Part shown: positions 43,369 to 52,988 of the stretch, one piece after another
How the letters are laid out: each line of letters starts with the position of its first letter
Position numbering within the stretch: position 1 is the first letter of the stretch
Source: OLB4 sp002050165
Lineage (GTDB): Bacteria; Bacteroidota; Ignavibacteria; Tepidaquicellales; Tepidaquicellaceae
Length of the DNA stretch: 64,000 nucleotides
NCBI GenBank assembly: GCA_030263475.1
Contig: SZPC01000008.1
Coordinates: 68,949-132,948 of the forward strand
Reading direction: 5' to 3'
Program-made: the position numbers and the translations under genes
The notes under the pieces: model-generated
What the model was told of the DNA's origin: nothing
The model's database searches: none
What the model saw: only the letters and a program-made list of their open reading frames with translations

Positions 43369-44088
43369 ATGATCACGCGATTAAAAAAAATTTATGTTAA
43401 AAAGCAATTCAATCCCGGCTTGATAGGTATTTTTATTAACCCTTTTTATTTTGGTCGGAAGGGGATTTATAAAAAAATTAAATCCTACGCAAAAGAGCTG
43501 AACGGGAAGCTACTCGATTTCGGATGTGGTTCAAAACCCTATCGTGAACTATTCTCTGTATCAGAATATATCGGCGTAGATATTGAGGTAAGCGGACATC
43601 CACACGATAATGAAAATATTGATTTTTACTATGACGGGAAAACACTTCCTTTTAAAGACAATGAATTTGATTCAGTTTTTTCTTCCGAAGTTTTCGAACA
43701 TATATTCAACCTTGACGAGATAATAAATGAGTTGTACAGGGTACTGAAACCGGGAGGGAAAATATTGATAACGGTTCCATTAGTTTGGGACGAGCACGAA
43801 GCGCCATACGATTTCGGACGATATACCTCGTATGGTTTATCTCATCTGCTTGAAACAAGCGGATTCAAAGTTGAGAAAATTGAACGTACAACAAAATATG
43901 TTGAAAGTATATTTCAACTTTTGAATTTATACATTTACAGAGTCTTTGAAAAATGCGGAACTGTTCCCGGTTTTTTTGCTACGATCTTATTTACAATTCC
44001 GTTAAACATATTTGGTCTGCTATTGTCGGCAATTCTTCCCGACAGACCACAGCTCTATCTTAACAATGTAATATTGGCGCGCAAATGA
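43369..44088 (+). CDS. Class I SAM-dependent methyltransferase
   Basis: This 239-residue protein has methyltransferase motif I GKLLDFGCGSKPYRELF (about residues 44-60), an acidic GVDIEVSG after strand two, FDSVFSSEVFEHIFN and YRVLKPGGKILITVPLVWDEHEAPYDFGRYTSYGL. It methylates a small molecule or glycan, probably a sugar given the context. A hydrophobic C-terminal stretch (FFATILFTIPLNIFGLLLSAIL) suggests membrane association. Start ATG one base after the flippase stop; end overlaps the FkbM-type gene by four bases. Confidence 0.88.
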   Translation: MITRLKKIYVKKQFNPGLIGIFINPFYFGRKGIYKKIKSYAKELNGKLLDFGCGSKPYRELFSVSEYIGVDIEVSGHPHDNENIDFYYDGKTLPFKDNEFDSVFSSEVFEHIFNLDEIINELYRVLKPGGKILITVPLVWDEHEAPYDFGRYTSYGLSHLLETSGFKVEKIERTTKYVESIFQLLNLYIYRVFEKCGTVPGFFATILFTIPLNIFGLLLSAILPDRPQLYLNNVILARK

Positions 44089-44897
44089 TTCTACTCCTGA
44101 AAATAATATTTAAGGATTTGTACAGAATTTTAAAATCAGCTCACGGTTTTAAATTTCTAATGCTAATCCTGAAATTCGGAGGCTCGGGTCGGTTTCAAAA
44201 AAGAGAAATTAAATTTAACGGTCTGAAATTTACTGTCGTTGACACACTTTCGTTTTTATGGCAATATAAAGAGATTTATGTTGACGGTAGTTATAAATTC
44301 AAAACTGAAAATTCGAATCCATTAATAATTGATTGTGGGGCGAATGTTGGGACAAGCGTTGCGTTTTTCAAACAATGTTACCCGAACTCCAGAATAGTTG
44401 CTATCGAGGGTAATCCTGAAATAGCGGAGATTTTAAGTCTGAACATTGAGAAAAATTCTTTGACCGGAGTAGAAGTAAAGTCCGCAGCAGTTTGGCTGCA
44501 TGAAGGTAAAATCCCAATGTTGCTCGAAGCAGCAGATAGTTCTACAATTTCGGATTCAATGGAGGCGACCGAAGTAAATTGTATCAGACTTAAAGATTTG
44601 CTTTTATCGTTCAAAGATAGAATTGATTTACTTAAAATTGATATTGAAGGTGCAGAAACAAAGGTTCTTATTGATTGCAGTGATGAACTCGATTTAGTTA
44701 GAAACCTTTTCGTGGAATATCATTCGTTCACTAAAGAAGAACAGGAATTGGATAAACTCTTGGGGGTATTAAAGGGGAGCGGGTTCAGGGTGTTCATCAG
44801 CACGGTAAACTCTCGTCGGGAACCATTTATTAACCGGAACGATGAAGATAATAAACCGATGGATATGCAACTAAATATTTACGCATACAGAGATTGA
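44085..44897 (+). CDS. FkbM-family methyltransferase
   Basis: This 270-residue protein has the FkbM pattern: PLIIDCGANVGTSVAFFKQCYPNSRIVAIEGNPEIAEILSLNIEKN, then CIRLKDLLLSFKDRIDLLKIDIEGAETKVLID and NLFVEYHSF. FkbM-type enzymes O-methylate sugars and natural products. It starts with ATGA overlapping the previous gene and ends TTGA overlapping the next, so translation is coupled throughout the cluster. The substrate is probably a surface sugar (inference). Confidence 0.88.
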   Translation: MILLLKIIFKDLYRILKSAHGFKFLMLILKFGGSGRFQKREIKFNGLKFTVVDTLSFLWQYKEIYVDGSYKFKTENSNPLIIDCGANVGTSVAFFKQCYPNSRIVAIEGNPEIAEILSLNIEKNSLTGVEVKSAAVWLHEGKIPMLLEAADSSTISDSMEATEVNCIRLKDLLLSFKDRIDLLKIDIEGAETKVLIDCSDELDLVRNLFVEYHSFTKEEQELDKLLGVLKGSGFRVFISTVNSRREPFINRNDEDNKPMDMQLNIYAYRD

Positions 44898-46174
44898 AAA
44901 TACTTTTTATAAATAAATACGATATCCACGGCGGAGCAGGAATTGCTGCTTTTAAACTTGCACAAAATCTCAGCAGGTATTACAAGACACAAAATTCGTT
45001 TATCGTTGGTATTAAAAAATCTAATGATGGTAATATTTTCCAATCACGTGATAATAAATTCCAGATAGAAGTTGAACGCGGTTTGAATTTTCTCCTGAGT
45101 ACATTTGGTTTGCAATATTTCTTTTTCCCGTTTTCAACGAAACGAATACTCGGAATTCTTGACAGAATAAAGCCTGATATCATAAACCTTCACAACCTAC
45201 ATGGTGGTTATTTTAAAACCTCGTTGCTAAAAACCATTTGCGAAAAATATAAAGTTGTCTGGTCATTGCACGATATGTGGGCTTTGACAGGGAGTGCAGC
45301 GTACACGTTCGGGGATGAGTCATGGAAGGAAATGAGAACGTTTAAAGCTGAATCCGGAATTTATCCATACCTTGGAATTAATACGAACAAATTTTTAATG
45401 AAGCACAAAAAGATGATTTACGATTCATCAGAGTTCACAATAGTAACTGCTTCGGAGTGGATGTATCAAAATGTCAAAAACAGCCCGTTGTTGAATTCGA
45501 AACCAACGATAAACATTCCTTACGGGATTGATTTAAACCTTTATAGTAATGAAGGACGGGCGAAGTGTCGAGAAAAATTTGGAATACCGGTTAACGAGAA
45601 AGTATTAATCTTCGGAGCAGAAAAACTTGACGATCACAGAAAAGGGATTTCTGAGTTAATTAAAATTTTGGAAATTATGTCAGAGGATTTGAAATCAAGT
45701 GTTCACTTAATTGTACTTGGAAACGGTGATGACTTAAACCTGAATTTGCCCTCAAACTTCATTGTAAGAAAAGTCGGTTATGTAAGTGATGAAATTTTGT
45801 ATTCGGAATATTTAAAATCTGCCGATATTTTCCTTTTTCCCTCAAAGGATGACAATCTTCCGGTTATGCCGATTAACTCGATTGCTTGCGGAACCCCGGT
45901 TATTGCATTTGATGTTGGCGGTTGCTCTGATATTATTGAAGACAACTTCAATGGTTATTTGATTGCTCCATTTAACCTCCTTTCTTTTGCGAAAAAAACC
46001 ATTTCACTGATAAACGATGACGGGAAACTAAAATCTTTCTCTATAAATGCGAGTAGCCTGGCGAAAGAAAAATTTTCAGAAAAAAGAATGGCAGAACAAT
46101 ACTATAATTTGTTTAAGAATGTGTTAAACGAAAATGTGTCTGAAAATAAAATTAAATCGGGTACACGGCAGTGA
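44894..46174 (+). CDS. Glycosyltransferase family 4
   Basis: This 426-residue GT-B glycosyltransferase begins at TTG 44894 (overlapping the previous stop) with KILFINKYDIHGGAGIAAFKLAQNL. It continues with DIINLHNLHGGYFKTSLL and WSLHDMWALTGSAAY. The donor half has VLIFGAEKLDDHRKGISELIKIL and ADIFLFPSKDDNLPVMPINSIACGTPVIAFDVGGCSDII, with the usual E-x7-E replaced by DDNLPVMPIN. The opening resembles colanic acid WcaC/WcaL-like enzymes. It adds a sugar to the growing repeat unit; the specificity is unknown. Confidence 0.9.
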   Translation: MKILFINKYDIHGGAGIAAFKLAQNLSRYYKTQNSFIVGIKKSNDGNIFQSRDNKFQIEVERGLNFLLSTFGLQYFFFPFSTKRILGILDRIKPDIINLHNLHGGYFKTSLLKTICEKYKVVWSLHDMWALTGSAAYTFGDESWKEMRTFKAESGIYPYLGINTNKFLMKHKKMIYDSSEFTIVTASEWMYQNVKNSPLLNSKPTINIPYGIDLNLYSNEGRAKCREKFGIPVNEKVLIFGAEKLDDHRKGISELIKILEIMSEDLKSSVHLIVLGNGDDLNLNLPSNFIVRKVGYVSDEILYSEYLKSADIFLFPSKDDNLPVMPINSIACGTPVIAFDVGGCSDIIEDNFNGYLIAPFNLLSFAKKTISLINDDGKLKSFSINASSLAKEKFSEKRMAEQYYNLFKNVLNENVSENKIKSGTRQ

Positions 46175-46926
46175 ACAAACCAACGGTGGATATTATAACT
46201 GTTGTATTGAACAGAAAAACCGAATTTGAGAAGACAATTAACAGCATTTTCAGGCAAAGGTACGTTAATCTGAACCTGATAGTAATAGACGGAGGCTCGG
46301 TTGACGGAACGATAGATCTTCTAAAGTTGAATTCAGATAAGATTAAATTTTGGATGAGCGAACCTGATTCCGGCATTTACGATGCGATGAATAAAGGATT
46401 AAAACACTCTGAAGCAGATTACGTTTGGTTCATTAACTCGGGTGATGAAATCTATTCGGAAGATTTACTGTCTAAAGTTTTTGAAATACCGGTTGAATAC
46501 GATGCTTATTACGGTGATATGGTTTACATTGACGAGCAGGGGAACAATCTTGGTAGGCGGACCCTGAAATCGCCACCGGATGAGCTTTCGTGGAAGTCTT
46601 TCATAAACGGAATGGTTGTCAGCCATCAATCCCTAATAATCAAGCGAACAAAAGCGGTTGATTACAACTTAAGCTATAAACATGTTGCAGATCTGGATTG
46701 GTGTATCCGGTCATTGAAGAATTGTTCGTCAATATTAAATACGAAATTAACTCTATCGAAATTTCTGGTCGGGGGTTATTCGAAAAAGAATATAGTCAAA
46801 AGTAATATTGAACGGTTTAAGATTTTACTTAAACACTTTAATCCGCTTCAGGTAATCCGGACACAACTCATTTTAGCCGTTAAATTTGTAATTTATTTTT
46901 TTTCCACCCGGAAGAAATACTATTAA
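46171..46926 (+). CDS. Glycosyltransferase family 2
   Basis: This 251-residue GT-A enzyme has VDIITVVLNRKTEFEKTINSIFRQRYVNLNLIVIDGGSVDGTIDLL at the start, then WMSEPDSGIYDAMNKGLKHSEADYVWFINSGDEIY (DxD-like region) as in WcaA/PssP-type enzymes. The start is GTG at 46171, overlapping the previous stop as GTGA. It is the last gene of the rightward glycan cluster. A hydrophobic C-terminal helix (QLILAVKFVIYFF) may tether it to the membrane. Confidence 0.9.
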   Translation: MNKPTVDIITVVLNRKTEFEKTINSIFRQRYVNLNLIVIDGGSVDGTIDLLKLNSDKIKFWMSEPDSGIYDAMNKGLKHSEADYVWFINSGDEIYSEDLLSKVFEIPVEYDAYYGDMVYIDEQGNNLGRRTLKSPPDELSWKSFINGMVVSHQSLIIKRTKAVDYNLSYKHVADLDWCIRSLKNCSSILNTKLTLSKFLVGGYSKKNIVKSNIERFKILLKHFNPLQVIRTQLILAVKFVIYFFSTRKKYY

Positions 46927-46930
46927 CGTC

Positions 46931-46956
46931 AGCAATATTTGGTTGAAAATATTGCT
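46931..46956 (+). other. Intergenic stem-loop after the glycan cluster
   Basis: A perfect 9-bp stem (AGCAATATT at 46931-46939 and AATATTGCT at 46948-46956, loop of eight) lies four bases after the stop of the GT2 gene. It lacks a T tract, so it is not a standard intrinsic terminator. It could stabilise the mRNA 3' end. The remaining intergenic DNA to dnaE shows nothing else. Confidence 0.35.
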
Positions 46957-47118
46957 CAAAAGCTGCCGGTAATTATAAACCTGAAGTTTATTATCCCGAT
47001 CTGATATTTTTTCCGAAAATATTTATTTCCTGTCAAGAAAATTAAATTCGGGTTTATTGTTCTCCCAATATTAATTATTTTAGTGCACTACATTTTTAAA
47101 ACCTACTCCACAGATTTC

Positions 47119-50100
47119 ATGCAGGAATTTGTACACTTACATAACCACTCGCATTATTCTCTTTTAGATGCGATATCACGGATTGAAGATCTGGTAGATG
47201 CTGCGGTAAACGAAAAAATGAGGGCTGTTGCGTTAACAGATCACGGCGTTCTTTACGGTGCGCTTGAGTTTTACAAAGCATGCAAATCACGTGAAATAAA
47301 ACCCGTTATTGGTTGTGAAGTTTACGTTGCGCAATCGGGATCACGATTTGACAGGGGTAAACGCAATGAATATTCCCCTGAAAACGGCGATAGCGCTGAC
47401 GGTCTTACGTCGAGCATTAACTATGCTCACCTGATATTGCTCGCAAAGGATCTCGTAGGTTACAAAAATCTCATTAAACTTGTTTCGATAGGACATACCG
47501 AAGGATTTTACTATAAACCGAGAATAGATATTGAAATGCTATCCAAATACAGTAAAGGTTTGGTAGCGACCTCAGCTTGTGCGGGCGGAGTAATATCTTG
47601 TTATATTGTCCGCGACGATCTTGATACTGCAAAGAAAATGACGGGCGTTTATAAAGATATATTCGGTGACGACTTCTATCTTGAAATTCAGGATCACAAA
47701 ACCATAGACGCTGAAAAGAAAGTCCTCGCGCAAATGCCAAAACTGGCAAAGAAGTTTGGGTTAAAACTAATCGCAACTAATGACGTCCATTACATAAAGA
47801 AAGAGCACTCAGTTGCGCATAATATTTACCTTCACCTCAGCGCGAAGCAAAGTAAGCTAACGAACAATTTCAATGTAACAACCGACCTTCGATACGGTAC
47901 AGACGAAATTTATTTTAAGTCTGCCGCGCAGATGTGCGAGTTGTTTAAAGATTATCCCGAAGCTATAAAATCAACGATTGAAGTAACAGAGAAGTGCAAT
48001 CTTGAGCTTGACATGAAGACGAATTACATGCCAAACTTCAAATTGCCCGCAGATGTAGAAACTTCTATATCATTTGATGATTACCTCGCCATAGTTTCAA
48101 AGGAAGGTATGCGCAAACGTATTGCCGTTGTAAACGACGAGACGGAAAAGCGCCTCGAGTATGAACTTGACGTTATAAAGAGAATGAATTTCGCAGGATA
48201 TTTTCTCATAGTTAGGGATTTTATTATCGAAGCGAAGCGCCGTGGTATTATTGTCGGACCAGGGCGGGGAAGCGCTACCGGTAGCCTTGTGTGTTATTGT
48301 ATCGGTATAACAGATGTCAATCCTCTCGAATATGATCTGCTCTTCGAGCGGTTCCTCAATCCGGAGAGGATTTCAATGCCAGACATTGATATTGATTTTC
48401 AGGATGACAGGCGGGATGAGATGTTTCAGTACGCGAAACAACAATACGGCGAAACCGCTGTTGCACAAATCATCACCTTCAATCGTCTTGCGGCTCGAGG
48501 TGTACTCAAAGACGTAGGCAGGGTATTAAATATCAATTTTAGCGAAATAAACGAACTGACAAAAATTATTCCGGTACAGTTTGGAAAAGTTACACCGCTT
48601 GAGAGATGTTTCGATGAAATAGATGATTTCAAAAAGTATTTTAAAGATGCCCCGCAATCACAGAAAGCCCAAAGGGAACAATTGTTCGATAACTGCCTGG
48701 TACTTGAAAATCTGAACAAGAATTCCTCAATTCATGCGTCCGGTATTGTTATTGCACCGTCTGACATAACCGATTATGTACCATTGTCGAAAGTTGCTGG
48801 TGAAGATAACGTATTTTGTACACAGTTTGACATGAACCAGCTTGAGGATGCAGGATTGATTAAAATGGATTTTCTCGGACTGAAGGAATTGAAGGTTATC
48901 AAAAAAACCTTTGATCTTGTAAACAGCAGGCACAACCTTGATCTTAGCATTGAGAAAATTCCGCTTGATGATTCAAGGACTTTCGATTTATTCTCTGCCG
49001 GTTCAACGGTTGGAGTTTTTCAGTTCTCGAACAGCAAAATGCGGGAATACCTTGCTAAGATGAAACCACGAAACATAAATGACCTTGCTATAATGAACGC
49101 ACTATACCGACCGGGACCAATGAAATTTATTCCTGAATTCCTCGAAAAGCGAACGCGTGGTGAAAAAGTAAATTACCTTCACCCATTAATGGAAAATGCT
49201 CTCAAAGAGACTTACGGTATCATAATTTTTCAGGAACAGGCGATGCAGATTGCGCGGGATGTTGCCGGTTTCTCTATGGCGCAGGCGGATAATATGAGAA
49301 AAGCAATGGGTAAGAAGATTAAACAAATTATGCTTTCTATCCATAATGAATTTATTAATGGCGCGTTAAATAAAGGTGTAAAAAAAGATATTGCAAAGAA
49401 GATTTTCAACCAGATTTTGGATTTTGCCGACTATGGATTTAATAAATCTCACGCGGTTGCATATTCAATTCTTGCTTTCTATACTGCCTACTTAAAGACT
49501 CACTACCCGCTCGAGTTTTTAGCCGTATCAATGGAATGTAGAAAAGATTCGGAAACGGAATTACAACAGCTCGCAAATGAATGCGGAAAGATGGGGGTCA
49601 GACTAATGAAGCCCGACGTGAATTCGGGTAACGTTGATTTCAAGGTAAGATATTTTGACGAGCGTTCAACAGATAAAGGAGAAATTATTTATGGTCTTTC
49701 TGCAATTAAAAACGTTGGTGAAAAGGCGGTTGCCGCTATTGTCAGTGAGCGGGAAAACAATGGCGAATTTATTTCGTTCATTGATTTTTGCAAACGGGTT
49801 GACCTTAAACAGGTAAATAAAAAAACACTGGAAGGATTAATTTTTTCCGGTGCATTTGATAATCTTGAACCGAATCGTCGCAAACTTTACTGTAATATTG
49901 AGCGTGTGATTGCATTTGCTCAAAAATATAAATTAAAACCCGAAAGCAGGGGACAGGAGGGACTCTTTGAAATTAGTGATCTAAATGAGCGTGAGGATGA
50001 GTATATCTTGGACGAATGCGAAGAGTTTCCCGAAAACGAAAAGTTCTCCCGCGAAAAATCCGCACTCGGGTTTTACCTCTCCGGCCATCCGCTTGAAAAA

Positions 50101-50661
50101 TTCAGATCACGTATCGAAAGGTTCACAACTCTTACGTTCGGAACTGACGTAAATGAAGTTGATTTTACAAAAACGGGTAAAGTCAGAATGTGCGGAGTAA
50201 TCAGTGACCTTGAAGAAAGGATTTCAAAACGCGGGAAAAAATTCGCTGTCTTTAACCTGATTGATTTCGAGGGAAGTGGTGAGTGCATTGCATTTGGGCA
50301 AGCGTACGAACTAAACAGTGCGCTCTTTGTAAATGACAACCCGATATTCCTTTCCGGAAAGGCTGAAGAGAATGGCGATAAAATCAAACTTACCGTAGAT
50401 CAGGCAATACATATTGACAGTTTTGAAACACAGCTTGCTGAAAATGTAACAATTAAACTTGACAATACAGAGAGCAGCGAAAAATTGCTTGATGAAATTT
50501 ATAATACTGCAACCAATTATATGGGGAGTTGCGGATTATATTTCCAGGTCAGAGAGAACGGGAGTTCGAAAATTTATTTATCCCAATCGTTGAGAATTCA
50601 CCCCGATGGTATCTTAGAGTTGAAAAATATCGTAGGTGAAAATAACTTATACATAAATTAA
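47119..50661 (+). CDS. dnaE: DNA polymerase III alpha subunit
   Basis: This is the 1180-residue replicative polymerase, taking the ATG at 47119. An in-frame GTG at 47083 would add 12 residues with no family similarity, whereas MQEFVHLHNHSHYSLLDA is the normal PHP-domain start. Domains in order: PHP (residues 1-about 270), the polymerase core with palm aspartates in SMPDIDIDFQDDRRDE near residue 424, NKNSSIHASGIVIAP and MNALYRPGPMKFIPEFLEKR, FNKSHAVAYSILAFYTAYLKTHYPLEF, a helix-hairpin-helix segment (YGLSAIKNVGEKAVAAI), and an OB-fold near 1000-1080 (VRMCGVISDLEERISKRGKKFAVF). trxA follows by 40 bases. Confidence 0.97.
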   Translation: MQEFVHLHNHSHYSLLDAISRIEDLVDAAVNEKMRAVALTDHGVLYGALEFYKACKSREIKPVIGCEVYVAQSGSRFDRGKRNEYSPENGDSADGLTSSINYAHLILLAKDLVGYKNLIKLVSIGHTEGFYYKPRIDIEMLSKYSKGLVATSACAGGVISCYIVRDDLDTAKKMTGVYKDIFGDDFYLEIQDHKTIDAEKKVLAQMPKLAKKFGLKLIATNDVHYIKKEHSVAHNIYLHLSAKQSKLTNNFNVTTDLRYGTDEIYFKSAAQMCELFKDYPEAIKSTIEVTEKCNLELDMKTNYMPNFKLPADVETSISFDDYLAIVSKEGMRKRIAVVNDETEKRLEYELDVIKRMNFAGYFLIVRDFIIEAKRRGIIVGPGRGSATGSLVCYCIGITDVNPLEYDLLFERFLNPERISMPDIDIDFQDDRRDEMFQYAKQQYGETAVAQIITFNRLAARGVLKDVGRVLNINFSEINELTKIIPVQFGKVTPLERCFDEIDDFKKYFKDAPQSQKAQREQLFDNCLVLENLNKNSSIHASGIVIAPSDITDYVPLSKVAGEDNVFCTQFDMNQLEDAGLIKMDFLGLKELKVIKKTFDLVNSRHNLDLSIEKIPLDDSRTFDLFSAGSTVGVFQFSNSKMREYLAKMKPRNINDLAIMNALYRPGPMKFIPEFLEKRTRGEKVNYLHPLMENALKETYGIIIFQEQAMQIARDVAGFSMAQADNMRKAMGKKIKQIMLSIHNEFINGALNKGVKKDIAKKIFNQILDFADYGFNKSHAVAYSILAFYTAYLKTHYPLEFLAVSMECRKDSETELQQLANECGKMGVRLMKPDVNSGNVDFKVRYFDERSTDKGEIIYGLSAIKNVGEKAVAAIVSERENNGEFISFIDFCKRVDLKQVNKKTLEGLIFSGAFDNLEPNRRKLYCNIERVIAFAQKYKLKPESRGQEGLFEISDLNEREDEYILDECEEFPENEKFSREKSALGFYLSGHPLEKFRSRIERFTTLTFGTDVNEVDFTKTGKVRMCGVISDLEERISKRGKKFAVFNLIDFEGSGECIAFGQAYELNSALFVNDNPIFLSGKAEENGDKIKLTVDQAIHIDSFETQLAENVTIKLDNTESSEKLLDEIYNTATNYMGSCGLYFQVRENGSSKIYLSQSLRIHPDGILELKNIVGENNLYIN

Positions 50662-50701
50662 ATTGCATAAGAAGTAATTTCAAAAAGAAAGGAAACAAAT
50701 A

Positions 50702-51025
50702 ATGAAACCAGTAGAAATAACAGATGATAATTTTTCAGCAGAAGTTGAAAATTCGGATATACCGGTATTGATTGATTTCTGGGCTGTTTGGTGTGGACCG
50801 TGCATAATGATTGCTCCGACTATAGATGAGTTGGCAAGCGAATACAGTGGTAAAATCAAAGTCGGGAAAATAGACATAGACAAAAATCCATCCGTGCCGG
50901 TTAAATTCGGAATCAGGAGTATACCAACATTTCTGATTTTTAAAGGCGGGAAAGTTGTTGACCAGATTGTTGGTGCAGTACCGAAACCGATGCTTGTCGA
51001 AAAACTGAACGCTCAATTGAATTAA
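50702..51025 (+). CDS. trxA: Thioredoxin
   Basis: This 107-residue cytoplasmic disulfide reductase has the active site WCGPC (Cys31 and Cys34) in DFWAVWCGPCIMIAPTIDELA. The cis-Pro is in IRSIPTFLIFKGGKVVDQIVGA. It is the expected partner of trxB at 16364. An AAAGGAAAC ribosome binding site precedes the ATG by about five bases. It lies 40 bases downstream of dnaE and ends before a strong terminator. Confidence 0.96.
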   Translation: MKPVEITDDNFSAEVENSDIPVLIDFWAVWCGPCIMIAPTIDELASEYSGKIKVGKIDIDKNPSVPVKFGIRSIPTFLIFKGGKVVDQIVGAVPKPMLVEKLNAQLN

Positions 51026-51081
51026 ATATATTTTATCCGGAATAATTTTCCCGAAGGTCAAAACATATCGGTTAAAAATAT

Positions 51082-51113
51082 AAAGGAGTCAGCAAAAACT
51101 GACTCCTTTTTTT
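51082..51113 (+). terminator. Rho-independent terminator between trxA and the convergent outer-membrane protein gene
   Basis: An 11-bp perfect stem (AAAGGAGTCAG at 51082-51092 with CTGACTCCTTT at 51099-51109) is followed by T residues. On the opposite strand it is followed by an AT-rich, partly T tract, so it may serve both convergent genes. Confidence 0.88.
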
Positions 51114-51132
51114 GGAGGGTAAGGCAGTAATA

Positions 51133-52311
51133 CTAAAACCTGAAATACGCTTCAATGGCATATCTGCTAATTGCGGTAGAATTTGTTTGAAAACCTGATT
51201 CGCCTTCACCCCAGAATCCTTCCGGACCAAAACGGAATTCTGCAAAGTTGTATGGATTGAGAAGTAAACCCAGTCCGAGAGTACCGCCTAAAAATTTAAT
51301 TTTTGCGTAAGGTTGTAAATATAAGGGTAGGATGTTTACTATTCCCATTAACTCTCCGTCGAATCTTCCACCCTGCATATATGAAGCAGTGGTTCCAAGG
51401 TTGAAAAATGTAACCGTCATCCCCAGAACAATTCCACGTTCTTTAAAAATGTTTGCTTTGTATTCCGCGTTTGCGCTTAAAGAAAATAAGTCGGCAATGA
51501 AAGTGTGGTGAGTTGTTGTGTATTCGAATTTTTCACCACTCTCAGAATAATTCATCCTGTCTGTTGAACCTGCATAACCGAAACTGAACGATCCCATCAG
51601 GTTGATTCCGATATTGGAAATTCCCTTGATTGAAATATCTTCAATTTTATGGAGGTTATACCTTGAACCGATTTGAAATCCATTTTGGGAAAAATTGTTC
51701 TGGAGATTAAATCTTTCGGGATATTTCAAGGTAGTTTTTAACGTTCCTATCATAAAGCTCGCTTCGGGGTCGGTGTATCTGTGTATCGGATTTTCTTCCA
51801 CATCGTATTCATAATAATTAACCTCAGATTTATAGTCATTGTTATTGATGATGACAATGGGATTATCATTTGTATTCGCTGTCCCTTCGTCAGTCATATC
51901 CCCGGGATATGGAGTTGGGTTTGATAACGTGATTTCTGGGTCAGTGTTGTTTCGATTCCCGTAACGACTGTCATCGCTGCTCACATTTACAGATATAGGT
52001 GCAACTTCATTCGTTGATCCGGAATTAATGTTACCTTCGTTTGGATTTAAGTTTGTTTCTACCGATTGTGTTGTGGTTTCGTTCTTTGAATCCGGTTTAA
52101 TTGTTTCACTTCCCGTAGTCTGCAAGGGGGTACTATCAGTTTTTACATGAGTTATTTCTTTCCGAGGATTTTCCCCATCATTCTTCTGGCTGGTTGTTGT
52201 CTCTGTAGTTCCCTTCCCTTCTCCCAACCGGATTTTATCTTTCGATTGAGAGAAAGACAGGTTTGAGACAACCAAAACCGCAAAGATGGAATTCAAAAAT
52301 AAATTTTTCAT
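51133..52311 (-). CDS. Hypothetical outer-membrane beta-barrel protein with low-complexity N-terminal region
   Basis: This 392-residue protein has a signal peptide (MKNLFLNSIFAVLVVSNLSFSQ). A long low-complexity region follows (residues about 22-165), rich in Thr, Ser, Asn, Glu and Lys. The C-terminal half is beta-rich with strands typical of a small barrel (IGINLMGSFSFGYAGS, AEFRFGPEGFWGEGESG) and ends in an aromatic residue (IEAYFRF), as outer-membrane proteins do. I do not recognise a family. It lies 96 bases downstream of a SigZ-like sigma factor gene and may belong to the same regulon (inference only). Confidence 0.65.
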   Translation of the reverse strand: MKNLFLNSIFAVLVVSNLSFSQSKDKIRLGEGKGTTETTTSQKNDGENPRKEITHVKTDSTPLQTTGSETIKPDSKNETTTQSVETNLNPNEGNINSGSTNEVAPISVNVSSDDSRYGNRNNTDPEITLSNPTPYPGDMTDEGTANTNDNPIVIINNNDYKSEVNYYEYDVEENPIHRYTDPEASFMIGTLKTTLKYPERFNLQNNFSQNGFQIGSRYNLHKIEDISIKGISNIGINLMGSFSFGYAGSTDRMNYSESGEKFEYTTTHHTFIADLFSLSANAEYKANIFKERGIVLGMTVTFFNLGTTASYMQGGRFDGELMGIVNILPLYLQPYAKIKFLGGTLGLGLLLNPYNFAEFRFGPEGFWGEGESGFQTNSTAISRYAIEAYFRF

Positions 52312-52407
52312 CTTGTGATTTGATTAGTAAATAATGATGGTACTTATGAAATGATGTTTAAGTTTCAAACGGGAGATACTGGTAACAATTTAAAATTTCG
52401 AGGGTCA

Positions 52408-52944
52408 CTAAACCCGGCAGGTACGGCAATCCTGTTCACCGTATAATTTTCCGTCTTTTCCAATTTTGTAATTGCAACAGGCAACGAACTCTCTTTTAAG
52501 AATTTCCCTTGCCCTGCGTACACGTGACTTTGATGCTGTTTCGGATATATTTAGGATTGATGAAATTTCGCGATGTGTCTTACCCCTTAATTCGGATAAC
52601 ACGAAAGTATTTCTGTACAGTGGAGGTAGGTTTTTTATAAATGGTCGTAAACAACAGAACTGATACTGACGGTCAATTAACCATGAATCATCAGGTAAAT
52701 CCGGAATCTCCGTTGTAAAATTGGAATGCTTTCTCGAACGGAAGTAATCGTTAATGGAATTTCTGGTAACCTTGAAAATCCATGAATTGAGATTATTCAC
52801 ACCGGACAATTTTTCAATGTTGAGGTGAATTTTGATAAACACCTCCTGACGGATATCCAGTGCTGTATCCTCGTCTTTGACAACTTTGTTGATGTATTTC
52901 AAAATATTATCCGAGAATTTATCCCAGATCTGGTCTGTTCGCAT
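52408..52944 (-). CDS. SigZ-like ECF RNA polymerase sigma factor
   Basis: This 178-residue sigma-70 family protein has region 2 (DKFSDNILKYINKVVKDEDTALDIRQEVFIKIHLNIEKL...NSWIFKVTRNSINDYFRSRK) and region 4 (LPPLYRNTFVLSELRGKTHREISSILNISETASKSRVRRAREILKREF). The tail after region 4 is cysteine-rich (VACCNYKIGKDGKLYGEQDC, then CRV), a SigZ-family trait. It could bind a metal or sense thiol redox state. No anti-sigma factor is adjacent, so the tail may carry regulation. The gene is 44 bases downstream of the metallothionein-like gene on the same strand, so the two are probably co-transcribed. Confidence 0.85.
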   Translation of the reverse strand: MRTDQIWDKFSDNILKYINKVVKDEDTALDIRQEVFIKIHLNIEKLSGVNNLNSWIFKVTRNSINDYFRSRKHSNFTTEIPDLPDDSWLIDRQYQFCCLRPFIKNLPPLYRNTFVLSELRGKTHREISSILNISETASKSRVRRAREILKREFVACCNYKIGKDGKLYGEQDCRTCRV

Positions 52945-52988
52945 CGTGAAAAAATTAATGGGGGAAGTTTTTCCCCCTTAAAATAAAG

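Noticed and set aside
47083..47118. GTG start adding 12 residues to dnaE
   Set aside because: The family N-terminus matches from the ATG at 47119; the extra residues have no similarity to the PHP domain start.
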